DNA of 64,000 nt from JANELJ01 sp024511395 (GCA_963681975.1 OY820613.1:1240001-1304000); one strand, 5' to 3'. Shown: positions 47,532-56,504, counted from the stretch's first letter. Numbers and translations are program-made. The notes: generated from the letters alone by a model not told the origin.

Positions 47532-49029
47532 GTTCAACCTGAATAATACCGTTTTAAGCCTGACATCAAGCCAGGTTTAAAGCAGCTGGTTGCCCCGGTT
47601 TGATAAAAGACCCCATCAAACCGGAAATAATTTTGAGCCACAAAAGCCGGAGCTTATTGAGGATCTTTCTTAAGTTATGTCCAGCGGCTACCATAACCAC
47701 ATTAATGGCATCACCGACTGCACCTTTGAGGTAGCAGCGGTCTAAACGGCCATCGTTTTTCATATGACCAATTTCAGGCTCAATCGCACTGCGCCGTTTT
47801 AATGCCTTTTTAATACTTCGGGTAACGCCTCGCTTCTGACCTGAGATAAAAACTTTAGTGTCTTTTACTTCATGTCCACGATAACCCCGGTCAACAAAGC
47901 AGTGTTCCGGTTGTACGGCTGTAAACTGTTTTATCTGTTCCAGTTGTGGCAGCAAGGTATGTCCATCATAAGGATTGCCCGGACAACTTTGAGCGCCAAT
48001 AACAAAGCCTTCCTTGTTAGTTACCGCGATACTGGCTTTAACTCCAAATTCATAAGGCTTATGAGCTTTGCCTTTACTGATACACTCGACTTCCGGTGCA
48101 TGTAAACTGTAAAGCTTGTTCTTACTGTGCTGCTCCTGCTCAATCAGTTTCTGAGCCTGTTTTAGAGCTACTTCAAACAGAGACTGAATATCAACAGAAT
48201 AGTTGGGCAGTTGTCGTTCAATATCCCGTTTAACACGACCTAAACGGGATTTCAGTTTATTGTTCATTTTCTTCATGCGTTTAAACTGTTTTGCATGTGC
48301 ATAACGACTGGCCATTAGTATATATTACGGCCCAACCCGATTATAGTTCTGGCGCAGTTTAATACCGTGCTCTTTGGACAGTTTAATCAGGTTTTCTCTG
48401 GCTTTGTTCAGGAGCTTTGAATCGGTTGGAAAAGCGATGTTCTTTTCCTGTACGGTAGTATCTACCGTGACTTTCTTTAAACTGCCTGGCTTGATAGTTT
48501 TACTCTTTAGTCCGGCTTTAATGGTTTCAATCAGTAATTTTTCACTGCCTGATTTACCCAGCCGGTTACGCCATTTGGTCATGGTCGTAGGGTGTATAGG
48601 CATTTTATGCTGAAAGTATTCTTCACCACAGAAATACTGCCAGTACGGATTTTCTGTCCAGCCTTTTACTACCTGTTCATCCGATAAATCATGCAGGTGT
48701 TTCAGGTAATGCAATCCTGCAATCAATCGAGTGCGTATGGCAGGAGCACCTTTAGTGGATACAAACAGAGCGCCCCATTCTTTATCAGGACTTTCCCAAT
48801 CTATGTGTTTTGATAACTTAATCAACTCATGGTTTATGTCCAGCATGTTTTCAAGGCGCATCCTGAACAGGTCTTCCTGAGGTATTTTTGGCTGTTTCTT
48901 TGGCTTCATTCTGGTCTGGAAATTTGCAAGGTAATAAGGCTTATTTTACCAAAAACCTGCAAATTTAACACCCATAATCAAGAAATATTTCTTTATAAAT
49001 CAATGCACTATGTTTTATTCAGGGCAGAC
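47532..49029 (-). mobile_element. IS5-like element copy 9, nested in IS982
   Basis: Right end GTTCAACC at 47532 and left end GTCTGCCC at 49029 (reading minus), with perfect TAAATA target duplications. It is the innermost layer of the nest IS66 > IS982 > IS5-like, so the youngest insertion there. Confidence 0.94.
47566..48909 (-). pseudogene. IS5-like transposase with TAA at codon 195 (copy 9)
   Basis: Same CAA-to-TAA lesion as copy 5 (VGP-stop-YILMASRYAH), otherwise open, split into 194 and 249 codons. Confidence 0.88.
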
Positions 49030-49910
49030 TAAATACAGAGGGTTTTCATATCACTCTCATCTATTCTGATTGTCGGCTTGTCTTTTTTATGACAATAGGC
49101 AATCAGAGAACCAATAAGGTTCAACATAAAACCACTTACGCTTCTATGACGTGAATGTTCAATCTGTGTAATATTTTTTAGCTGATCATTAACCGTTTCA
49201 ATTATAAAACGTTTTTTCAGCATAATCTTATCCCACAATGCAATGGCACGTGGTTTCATGTTTCGTCTGACATTGGTAATAAGCCCGACATCCTGTTCAA
49301 ACAGTTCATCACTTAAAAGACTGGAGACATAGCCTTTGTCACCATAAAGCTTTCCATATAAGTCTTTGGCCATTTCAGGAACCGGTTTTCTGTCATCTAC
49401 ATTACCGGCCGTCAATTTAGTGGCCAGTATTTCACCTTTATGATTAATGATCAGGTGAACTTTAAACCCATAGAACCACCCCATGGTCGATTTGCCTCGC
49501 TGAGCAACACCATCAAAGACTTTATGCCCGGGTATGCGAATGTTTTGGCATACTTTAATGCTGCTCGCATCAACAAAGGCAATTCCGGTTGGCTTTCCTT
49601 TGCAATGAGTAAAGTAAGCGCATAATGGCACCAGTACCGATGACATCACTCACAGGAAACGGGTATAGCTCAATAAATTTGGAAACTCTTTCCTAAGATG
49701 TTGATGCACATGGCATAAATAATAACTCTTAAAATCTTTGTAATGTGACTGATGAAAGTTAATCAGGATAGTCATCAGTTCACCGGGGCTCATTACACCT
49801 TGTCGTCTTCTCTTTTTATCACCGGATTCCAGCAGTGTTTTTTCCCATTCAGGATAAAAGACCTGGTTGAAATCATCGATATTACAATACAATTCATCTA
49901 TAGTAGTCAC
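49029..49910 (-). pseudogene. IS982-family transposase with internal TGA (copy C)
   Basis: Third IS982 transposase with the shared TGA after YTRFL; its stop codon region is interrupted by IS5-like copy 9. Confidence 0.85.
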
Positions 49911-50014
49911 TTGCCTGTTCCTTGTTCAAATTTATTTGATTTGGTCATTAAATGATCTGATCGAGAAACAGGCATTTAGTTCAATATTTTTTAGTTCTTA
50001 TCCAGAATTCAGGT

Positions 50015-50883
50015 TAAATAATAACAGGTGGAGATACACCGCTACTGCCGCTTTGGTACAACCACATACAGGACTGACTTTGTGCCTTTCTTCCCGGTTC
50101 ATTGAGCACCTGAACCGGAGTTTCATCGGCCTGGATAATGGATTGCTGTAACTGATAATGAATAAGTCGTTGCAACAGAGGTTGACTTAGTTGGGCTGTT
50201 TTTATCATCCGGTTAGCCATGCTGGTGCGGTTAATATCAATATTCAGACGTTTAAATATGGCTTCCTGTCGATACAGGGGTAAGGCATCGGTATATCTGG
50301 CAACGGCAATATGGGCCAGTAAGCCAGGTGATGCAATACTCTTTTCAATGGGCTGAGCCGGTTCAGGCGCTGTTTTAATGCCATTGTCACACTGACGGCA
50401 GGCGTATTTGACCCGAATGTGTTCTATAACTTTAATCTGCGCCGGAATGATATCCGGTTGTTCAGAGGTGTCTTCTCCGATTTCATGCAAAGCATGACCA
50501 CAGCCGCAAACCTGCTCGCTTTTGGGTAATTCGTAACGAATTTGCTCTCCGGGCAGGTCTTTGGGTAAGGGTTTGCGACCGGGCTTTTTCCGGGTATAGG
50601 TAATGGTGATTTGAGCAGAGTCTGCTTCTGTATCATCCTGATGGGCGCGTTCTTCTTCCGCTATAATGCTTTCGGCTTCATTAAACAGCTCGGCCTGTGT
50701 ATCGGGCTTTTCAGAAGAACGACCAAAGCGTTTATGTTGTAACAGGTTAAACTGCTCTTCATAAAACCGGACTTTGGTTTCTAAATCCACTATCCTGGAT
50801 TGCAGTTGAGCAATGGTTTTGTCGGTTGATGCGGCAGTGGGTGGCACCACAGGCCAGGTAAACCTGAGTGTTTTGATTAACAC
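50015..50883 (-). pseudogene. IS66 TnpC, N-terminal piece
   Basis: 289 codons: coiled coil (TIAQLQSRIVDLETKVRFYEEQFNLLQHKRFGRSSEK), a zinc-finger-like region (CGCGHALHEIG, IRVKYACRQCD), and the DDE start with Asp in IIQADETPVQVLNEPGRK. It stops at the IS982 border. Confidence 0.88.
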
Positions 50884-50894
50884 GCAACATTAAG

Positions 50895-51188
50895 CTATTT
50901 CAGTAAAGACAGTACTTGCATAAAGGTTGGCTGCTCAAAGCCTGGCTGGATTTCCAGACTTAAACCATTGGGCAGGTTTAAAATCAGACCTGAAACGGTC
51001 TTATCCTGAACAACCTGCACCGGTATTAAGCTCTCACTATCATCTGACTGCCTCAGAAATTTGGCTTTGTAGTAACTGAACATATGGGTTTTAAGGTTGT
51101 GCTGCTGACAGTATTGCTTCTGAGTCAGGCCGCTGGACTGCCAGGCCTGTAGGTGGGTGCGCATTTCTTCATCTCGTTCGTGGGGCAT
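50895..51188 (-). CDS. IS66 TnpA accessory protein
   Basis: 97 aa, MPHERDEEMRTHLQAWQSSGLTQKQYCQQHNLKTHMFSYYKAKF..., the typical helix-turn-helix IS66 OrfA with a C-terminal LILNLPNGLSLEIQPGF segment. Intact, but with no TnpB and a broken TnpC. Confidence 0.85.
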   Translation of the reverse strand: MPHERDEEMRTHLQAWQSSGLTQKQYCQQHNLKTHMFSYYKAKFLRQSDDSESLIPVQVVQDKTVSGLILNLPNGLSLEIQPGFEQPTFMQVLSLLK

Positions 51189-51277
51189 AGGGTTACCTTT
51201 TATGATTATGAAATTATAAAAAGTAATAGTTTGAAGGATTTTAAGGGGTGGGGGGAGGTGGGATTATTTGGCGGTTA

Positions 51278-51334
51278 CTTATATTGAAAGTCAAAATATA
51301 ATTTTCCATCTGACCGATGTCTAATACTAGCCAT
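51278..51334 (-). pseudogene. Tyrosine integrase, N-terminal 19 codons
   Basis: ATG 51334 behind GGAGG gives MASIRHRSDGKLYFDFQYK before the IS66 end. MASIRxRxDGKLYFDFRYKG is the arm-binding start of a phage/island tyrosine recombinase group. The start overlaps the end of the excisionase-like gene (CATGGCTAG), so the two were one operon. The catalytic part is not in the window. Confidence 0.65.
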
Positions 51335-51563
51335 GACAAACACCTCCTTTAGCCATTGGGATTATATTTTCTGAGCATTTGGTGCTTTTCTGCATGTCTT
51401 TTTCAATGATTTCCCAGATATATAAAATTTTTCTGCCATTAAAAGGACGGAAATAATGTTTTCCTTCCAGTAGCACCACATCTTTTAGACGCGTTCTTAT
51501 AGTTCTGGCATCATATTTAATCCGCTTGGCTAATTCCTCTGTTGTTAAATAAGTTTGATTCAT
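51327..51563 (-). CDS. Excisionase-like helix-turn-helix protein
   Basis: 78 aa: MNQTYLTTEELAKRIKYDARTIRTRLKDVVLLEGKHYFRPFNGRKILYIWEIIEKDM, a winged-helix/MerR-like DNA-binding domain in the style of Xis proteins, with a short tail. It lies directly upstream of the integrase start, diverges from the Cro/CI-like gene, and is preceded by palindromic ATTTCAT sites. It ends with TAG. Likely directs excision of the element. Confidence 0.7.
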   Translation of the reverse strand: MNQTYLTTEELAKRIKYDARTIRTRLKDVVLLEGKHYFRPFNGRKILYIWEIIEKDMQKSTKCSENIIPMAKGGVCHG

Positions 51564-51607
51564 AGTATTATTCCTTATAAATAAATTTCATAGAAAACGA
51601 AATAATT

Positions 51608-51643
51608 TCATGTAAAAACATGATATTTCATCTTGAATGAAAT
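51608..51643. promoter_or_regulatory. Operator region upstream of the excisionase-like gene
   Basis: Two adjacent inverted repeats: TCATG-TAAAAA-CATGA (51608-51623) and ATTTCAT-CTTGA-ATGAAAT (51625-51643). The same half-site ATTTCAT/ATGAAAT occurs before the regulator gene at 52925-52943. Probable binding sites for the Cro/CI-like protein. Confidence 0.6.
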
Positions 51644-51728
51644 TATATTATCTTAAATTTCTGTTCTGGTCTAATGGAACCGGACACTTTAATAAGAGAT
51701 AATAATAATCAATTATTGAGGTGTCAGA

Positions 51729-52019
51729 ATGGTACAGAAACGAACATACAAACAATATTCTAAAGAATATAAAGAAGAAGCGGTAGCACTGGTTCCTGAA
51801 CAGGGTTATTCAGTGCCAGAAGCGGCTAAATCACTGGTTATAGCCAGCAATATACTGTCTCACTGGAAGAGTAAAACAGGATCTCAACCTGAAGGCAAGT
51901 CGTTGTCAGTTGATGAACGTGAAGAGCTGAAGCGTTTACGTAAAGAAGTTAAAAATTTACGTATGGAGAAAGAGATTTTAAAAAAGTCCAGTGCCTTCTT
52001 CGCGAAAGAAATGAAGTAA
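51729..52019 (+). CDS. IS3-family OrfA (copy C)
   Basis: 96 aa, same helix-turn-helix and leucine zipper as copy B with minor differences (VQKRTYK, NILSHWK). Its 3' end overlaps the region where OrfB is entered by -1 frameshifting. Confidence 0.88.
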   Translation: MVQKRTYKQYSKEYKEEAVALVPEQGYSVPEAAKSLVIASNILSHWKSKTGSQPEGKSLSVDEREELKRLRKEVKNLRMEKEILKKSSAFFAKEMK

Positions 52020-52078
52020 AGTTTGATTTTATAAGAGACGAATCATCACATTATCCGGTAACTGTTTTATGCCAGGTA

Positions 52079-52888
52079 ATGCGGGTCAGCACATCAGCTT
52101 ACTATGCCTGGAAGAAACGACCAGGTCAGTTGATTACAGCAGAAACACTGCACCTGCATCGTCGTATGAAAGCGCTCTTTAAGCAAAGCCGTAATAGCTT
52201 AGGCAGCCGTGAAATGATGAAGAAATTACGTGAAGAAGGCATTGAAACTGGTCGTTATAAAGTACGTAAGTTAATGAAAATATTGAAATTAAAAGTTACT
52301 CAACGCATTGCATACAAAGTAACCACTAAAAGAAACCATAATGATGATGTAGCGGATAATTTACTCAATCAGAATTTTAATCCTGTTGCTCCTAATCAGG
52401 TTTGGGCCGGAGACATTACGTATTTAAAAACCGGCGAAGGTTGGATGTATTTAGCTATTGTAATGGATTTATACTCACGTCGTATTGCTGGCTGGTCTAT
52501 CAGTAAACGCATGACGACAGACTTAATATGTAAAGCAATGGTAATGGCCTATAACATAAGACAGCCGCCTTTTGGGCTTGTTTTTCATAGTGATCGAGGT
52601 TCACAGTACACCAGTAAGCGATATAGAAAGTTACTGAGTCATTATGGAATACGGGCCAGCATGGGGGATGTAGGCGCTTGTTGGGATAATGCTGTGGTTG
52701 AACGTTTTTTTGGTAGTCTTAAGCATGATTGGATATTCAAAATTGCTCAGCCAACTCGTGAGCATATGAAGAAAGATGTTGCAGTTTACATGAGGTATTA
52801 CAACCTGGAAAGACTGCATTCAGCAAATGGTGATCAGTCACCAATTAACTATGAAAATTCTCTAAAAAAAGTGTCCGGTTGGACTTGA
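52079..52888 (+). CDS. IS3-family OrfB transposase (copy C, intact)
   Basis: At least 269 codons; in vivo it is expected as an OrfA-OrfB fusion by frameshifting, so the ATG at 52079 is not necessarily used. HTH_21-like start (STSAYYAWKKRPGQ...SRNSLGSREMMKKLREEGIETGRYKVRKLM), then an rve core with Asp (WAGDITYLKTGEGWMYLAIVMDLYSRRIAGWSI), Asp (FHSDRGSQYTSKRYRKLL) and Glu (DNAVVERFFGSLKHDWI). All three catalytic residues present. Confidence 0.92.
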   Translation: MRVSTSAYYAWKKRPGQLITAETLHLHRRMKALFKQSRNSLGSREMMKKLREEGIETGRYKVRKLMKILKLKVTQRIAYKVTTKRNHNDDVADNLLNQNFNPVAPNQVWAGDITYLKTGEGWMYLAIVMDLYSRRIAGWSISKRMTTDLICKAMVMAYNIRQPPFGLVFHSDRGSQYTSKRYRKLLSHYGIRASMGDVGACWDNAVVERFFGSLKHDWIFKIAQPTREHMKKDVAVYMRYYNLERLHSANGDQSPINYENSLKKVSGWT

Positions 52889-52924
52889 CCAGTACATTCA
52901 TTTTGCAAGAAATAATTACATATT

Positions 52925-52943
52925 AAATGAAAATATTTCATTT
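52925..52943. promoter_or_regulatory. Palindromic operator before the Cro/CI-like gene
   Basis: AAATGAAAATATTTCATTT, an inverted repeat lying 14 bp before the regulator ATG and sharing the ATTTCAT half-site with 51625-51643. Suggests autoregulation. Confidence 0.6.
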
Positions 52944-52956
52944 AGAGGGGCGTGTT

Positions 52957-53178
52957 ATGATTAAATGCCATTTGTCCCGTTTAATGGGAGATAAGAAAGT
53001 TCGTGTGGCTGATGTTGCTAAAGCATTGGATATTCATCGTAATACGATTACGCTTTTATACAACGAAACAGCAACAAGAATTGATTTAAAAGTAATGGAC
53101 AAATTGTGTGAATATTTTGAATGTAAAATTGAAGATCTGTTTGAATATATTCCGGAGAAAGATAAATCACCAGAGTAG
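52957..53178 (+). CDS. Cro/CI-family transcriptional regulator
   Basis: 73 aa from ATG 52957, chosen because of the GAGGGG site and because an earlier ATG (52927) falls inside the palindromic operator. HTH_26-type domain: KCHLSRLMGDKKVRVADVAKALDIHRNTITLLYNETATRIDLKVMDKLCEYFECKIEDLFEYIP, complete for a single-domain regulator. It ends with TAG followed two codons later by TAA. Likely the control switch of the integrative element whose excisionase and integrase lie on the other side of IS3 copy C. Confidence 0.85.
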   Translation: MIKCHLSRLMGDKKVRVADVAKALDIHRNTITLLYNETATRIDLKVMDKLCEYFECKIEDLFEYIPEKDKSPE

Positions 53179-53411
53179 GGTAGATAAAATAATTTGAATT
53201 CTGACCAGTAATTCTATCAGGAAAACAGGTTTGGACAATTGCAGGGCAGACGTCATGCTACTTTTTGGTGCAAAAAAATTTGTCCAAAATACGTCCAAAA
53301 AGGAAAATTGACTCTTACAAGATACGTTAGGAAATTATCAAAAAACTGTGAGATGTGTTGTAATTGCTTGAAATGTAAAGGGAAAGTTTGTCCATTTTCA
53401 GGAAGAAAAAA
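53179..53411 (+). other. Non-coding stretch between the regulator and tRNA-Val
   Basis: No convincing gene. Contains repeated TTTGGACAAT / TTTGTCCAAAATACGTCCAAA motifs (53232-53300), which could be arm-type integrase sites or an att-proximal region given the adjacent tRNA 3' end. The last 20 bp before the tRNA are A-rich. Confidence 0.3.
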
Positions 53412-53488
53412 TGGTGGGTGATATAAGATTCGAACTTATGACCCCCGCCTTGTAAGGGCGGTGCTCTGACCAGCTGAGCTAATCACCC
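53412..53488 (-). tRNA. tRNA-Val (TAC)
   Basis: Minus-strand cloverleaf: acceptor GGGTGAT/ATCACCC, D-arm AGCTCAGCTGGTCAGAGC, anticodon TAC in CTTACAAG, T-arm AAGTTCGAATCTT, encoded CCA. Its 3' end faces the integrase/excisionase remnant, the usual place for an att site. Confidence 0.95.
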
Positions 53489-53712
53489 ACAGCTGTTAAG
53501 TGGTGCATATTTTACTAAAGATAATGGGAATTGCAAATAAAATAGTTATAAAATTTAAACAAAATCAAAATAAACTGTTGACATCATCAAAATGATCATC
53601 TATGGTTGTAATTAAATTGATTACAACCCTGAGGTTCTGATTTCAGTTATTGTCCGGATAAATCCAATCAGGTCAAATCAATAGCCGACTAAAACCATAG
53701 AGGAATTTTAAG

Positions 53713-53985
53713 ATGTCTATCCTGAACAGCGTTGAAAGCAGTTTAATTGAGCAGCACTTTACTTTAAAAGCCATTACTGAAAAACTGGGTTTAAGCATGC
53801 GTTTAAGTCCTTCAGGCTGGCTAGTTCAGGACCCTTATGAACAGTCTATGTTAATGATACGTCAGCAGTTGCCTAAAGAAGCCGGTGCTCTGGAAGATAA
53901 ATTAAGAAGAGTTTTTCTTAGTCAGTTGAACCGTAGCGAGAATGATCAGAGTGCTGGAGATACAAGGTTTTACAGGTTATTTTGA
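53713..53985 (+). CDS. Small conserved-looking hypothetical protein, probably 3'-truncated
   Basis: ATG 53713 with a GAGGAA site upstream: MSILNSVESSLIEQHFTLKAITEKLGLSMRLSPSGWLVQDPYEQSMLMIRQQLPKEAGALEDKLRRVFLSQLNRSEND. Regular coding-like sequence, but no family recognised. The last residues run into a 97-bp repeat (53971-54067) and then an IS4, so the original C-terminus may be lost. About 220 bp of non-coding sequence separate it from tRNA-Val. Confidence 0.55.
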   Translation: MSILNSVESSLIEQHFTLKAITEKLGLSMRLSPSGWLVQDPYEQSMLMIRQQLPKEAGALEDKLRRVFLSQLNRSENDQSAGDTRFYRLF

Positions 53986-54067
53986 CTTTATTCGTAGCCA
54001 CCCTGCGGGCGAAGTCAAAATGTTCTGGAAAGCATTGTAGATTCAGTGCTATGGACATTTGCAGTAG
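53971..54067 (+). repeat. 97-bp dispersed repeat, copy 1
   Basis: About 90% identical to the reverse complement of 63246-63342. The 5' part holds an inverted repeat ATTTTGACTT ... AAGTCAAAAT around a ~26-nt G+C-richer loop. No coding capacity. Looks like a small palindromic (REP/MITE-like) unit. Confidence 0.75.
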
Positions 54068-54120
54068 GTTCAACTGATTAATTTAGGTTGAATGCATAAC
54101 AGCAGATAACTATCTCTAGA

Positions 54121-55545
54121 TCATAGGTATGATCTTTAGGAGTTGAAATGAAGCCAATTTGATGATCAAATAGTTGTTATTCAGGCAATTATTTATCAAC
54201 AAAAAGGGTTCAAATGAAAAGAACCCCATTATCAAAAAAACTAAAAGTCGTATTGAGTGAAAAGAAACTTAATAAACCGGGCAAAAACATAGGTTTTTCC
54301 CAACGATTAAGACAGATACCCCCTTTTCAGCTAATAGTGAGTATGATTACGGCTATGGGTGATAAAGAGACAAGGCATTTTTCGGAAATTCATCGTTACT
54401 TTAACCAGTTAACGAATAAAAATGTCCGTTATAAGTCCTTTCATAATCAATTAGCAAAACCTGAATTTGTGCAATTGATGAGAGATGTTGCAGATAAAGT
54501 TTTTAATCACCGGGTAAATACAAAACTGAAATGTAATCATCCTGTTCTGGCCAGTTTTGATAAATTACTTATCCGGGATGGCAGTTCATTTGCTATCCAT
54601 AAGGCACTGAAAAAGAATTATCCCGGGCGATTTACAGCAATTAGTCCGGCAGCCGTGGAATTGCATGTCACCTACGACTTAAAAACCGGAGGCATAGAAA
54701 AAAGTACACTGACACCGGATAGCTTTTCAGAACGAGCAGAGTTACCAGACATTCATGAACTGGAAAATCAGTTATTATCAGGTGACCATAGCTACTATTC
54801 AGGTCAACTGATTAATGAAACAGATGACCATGGAGGGTATTATATTTTACGTGCAATGAGACTTTCCAGGATAGCGGTTCACCGAGCCACCAGAGAAGAT
54901 GGGCAAGTCGTTAGCAAAAGAACTAAACCATTGTCTGATTTGATAAAATCTCTGCCAAAACGACAATTAATTGATATGATTGTGGAGATTGATGGCAGAG
55001 AAACAAGGCTTATTGCAATCTGGAGTCCCAAAGAAAAAAGGCATACATTTTTGGTTACAAATCTGAAAGCAGAACAGTTTTCAGCGACACAAATCAGCCA
55101 GTTATACCGCTTACGCTGGCAGATTGAGTTGTTATTTAAAGAGTACAAGTCACATAATAACTTGCAGGGGTTTCAAACCAGTAATCCCGCATTGATGGAA
55201 GCTTTGGTTTGGAGCAGTTTAATTGCGACTATGCTGAAACACTTTATATGCAGTAGCATAGAACAATTTTACCAAATGGAGATGTCAACATTGACGGTCT
55301 CCAAAACGACCGTTTACTGGTGGTATTCATTATTGGAATCCATTGTTAAACATAAACGAAAACAATTAACGGATGTGCTTGAAAGAACGTATTTTTTCCT
55401 GAAAGAAAATGCTGGCAGAGCCCATCCTAAACGGGATAAGTCTACTGGACTTTATCAGTTTGGTGTAGAACCTAATTATGGAGTTACATTCTGATGGGTA
55501 ATCTATTGAAACGAAATGATAAAATCCTTAAAGACATACCTATGA
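54121..55545 (+). mobile_element. IS4-family element (complete)
   Basis: Inverted ends TCATAGGTATG and CATACCTATGA, flanked by the 8-bp duplication TCTCTAGA (54113-54120 and 55546-55553). A truncated relative lies at 6911-7367. Confidence 0.92.
54214..55494 (+). CDS. IS4-family transposase, 426 aa
   Basis: Intact DDE transposase. N-terminal helical domain (RQIPPFQLIVSMITAMGDKETRHFSEIHRYFNQLT), Asp in LIRDGSSFAIHKAL, a second Asp in the LLSGDHSYYSGQLI region, and the YREK signature YRLRWQIELLFKEYKSHNNL (catalytic Glu). Surrounded by a perfect target duplication, so probably a recent and active copy. Confidence 0.92.
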   Translation: MKRTPLSKKLKVVLSEKKLNKPGKNIGFSQRLRQIPPFQLIVSMITAMGDKETRHFSEIHRYFNQLTNKNVRYKSFHNQLAKPEFVQLMRDVADKVFNHRVNTKLKCNHPVLASFDKLLIRDGSSFAIHKALKKNYPGRFTAISPAAVELHVTYDLKTGGIEKSTLTPDSFSERAELPDIHELENQLLSGDHSYYSGQLINETDDHGGYYILRAMRLSRIAVHRATREDGQVVSKRTKPLSDLIKSLPKRQLIDMIVEIDGRETRLIAIWSPKEKRHTFLVTNLKAEQFSATQISQLYRLRWQIELLFKEYKSHNNLQGFQTSNPALMEALVWSSLIATMLKHFICSSIEQFYQMEMSTLTVSKTTVYWWYSLLESIVKHKRKQLTDVLERTYFFLKENAGRAHPKRDKSTGLYQFGVEPNYGVTF

Positions 55546-55610
55546 TCTCTAGATAGTCTATGCTGTTTTGAATATTAGAAATCAGTAGTGTTTAATGGAG
55601 TGCCATTGTT

Positions 55611-56504
55611 TTGAAACAGCAAAATAAACTGACCATTACCATATCTTCCAGAGCGCTGTTTGATCTGGAAGAGGGGCATAAGGTTTTTACGGAGCAGGGT
55701 GTAAAAGCTTATTGCAAGTATCAGATTGAGCATGAAAATGATCTGCTTGAACCTGGGGTGGCTTTTTCTCTGGTAAAAAAACTACTGGCTTTAAATGGCA
55801 ATACGCCAGATGAAGAAAAAGTAGAAGTGATTCTGCTTTCCAGGAACAGTGCCGATACCGGTCTGCGAATTTTTAATTCCATTGAGAAGCATAAATTGCC
55901 TATTTATCGGGCGGCATTTACCAGTGGTGAGTCCCTGTATCGTTATATTGAACCTTTTGGTGCCCATCTGTTTTTATCGGCAGACCCTTCCGATGTACGC
56001 GAAGCCCTGGAAATGGGGATAGCGGCTGCGGCTATTTTACCCTCTGCCAGTCGCAGTACTAAACAGGGACAGCTGCGTATTGCCTTTGACGGGGATTCGG
56101 TGATTTTTTCTGATGATGCAGAGCGTATTTATAAACAGAAAGGTCTGGCAGCCTTTGATGAGTTAGAACGGGCGGCGGCTAATGATCCTTTACCTGGTGG
56201 TCCCTTCAAGGAATTTTTACGTCTGCTGCACAAGTTGCAGACGGAATACCAAGGTGATGAATCTCCCATTCGTACCGCTTTAGTCACGGCTCGCGGTGCA
56301 CCGGCTCATGAAAGGGTGATTCGAACCTTAAGAGCCTGGGATATTCGTATTGATGAAGCCATATTCCTGGGTGGTAAGCCCAAAGGTGAGTTTCTTAAAG
56401 CCTTTGGTGCTGATATTTTCTTTGATGATCAGACCGGTCATTGTGAATCTGCAGCAGAGCATGTTCCGGCAGCTCATGTTGTGCATGGTGTCTCTAACCA
56501 GTAA
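55611..56504 (+). CDS. 5'-nucleotidase (cytosolic NT5C1-like family)
   Basis: 297 aa, single-domain member of the bacterial 5_nucleotid family related to cytosolic 5'-nucleotidase I, expected to dephosphorylate nucleoside 5'-monophosphates. Marks: start LTITISSRALFDLEEGHKVF (Asp nucleophile region), EVILLSRNSADTGLRIFNSI, RIAFDGDSVIFSDDAERIY, RTALVTARGAPAHERVIRTLRAWDI and DEAIFLGGKPKGEFLKAFGADIFFDDQ. Starts at TTG 55611 with GGAG 10 bp upstream. It lies upstream of an HD-domain nucleotidase, 40 bp apart, probably in one operon. Confidence 0.82.
   Translation: MKQQNKLTITISSRALFDLEEGHKVFTEQGVKAYCKYQIEHENDLLEPGVAFSLVKKLLALNGNTPDEEKVEVILLSRNSADTGLRIFNSIEKHKLPIYRAAFTSGESLYRYIEPFGAHLFLSADPSDVREALEMGIAAAAILPSASRSTKQGQLRIAFDGDSVIFSDDAERIYKQKGLAAFDELERAAANDPLPGGPFKEFLRLLHKLQTEYQGDESPIRTALVTARGAPAHERVIRTLRAWDIRIDEAIFLGGKPKGEFLKAFGADIFFDDQTGHCESAAEHVPAAHVVHGVSNQ

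Larger units (their letters stand above)
47492..50014 (-). mobile_element. IS982-family element copy C, carrying an IS5-like insertion
   Basis: IS982 ends at 47492 (ACCTGAGATCTGG) and 50014 (CCAGAATTCAGGT). IS5-like copy 9 sits near its 3' end (TAAATA duplications at 47526-47531 and 49030-49035). The element itself interrupts IS66 tnpC after GSSGVSPPVI. Confidence 0.9.
44068..51277 (-). mobile_element. IS66-family element with nested IS21 and IS982
   Basis: Ends GTAACCGCCAAATAATCCCA (at 51277, reading minus) and GTGAGCGCCAATTAATCCCA (at 44068). Gene order on the minus strand is tnpA then tnpC; a tnpB-sized gene is missing between them (11-bp gap). tnpC is in three pieces because IS982 copy C (47492-50014) and IS21 (44424-47042) sit inside it. 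No matching 8-bp target duplication at the outer ends. Confidence 0.85.
51667..52891 (+). mobile_element. IS3-family element copy C (complete)
   Basis: Left end TGGTCTAATGGAACCGGACA and right end GTCCGGTTGGACTTGACCA. It splits the divergent control region between the excisionase-like gene and the Cro/CI-like gene. It is the reference for copies B and D. Confidence 0.92.

Noticed and set aside
53239..53421. A cysteine-rich 60-codon frame before tRNA-Val
   Set aside because: Starts with no ribosome-binding site, ends inside the antisense tRNA and has irregular composition; likely chance.
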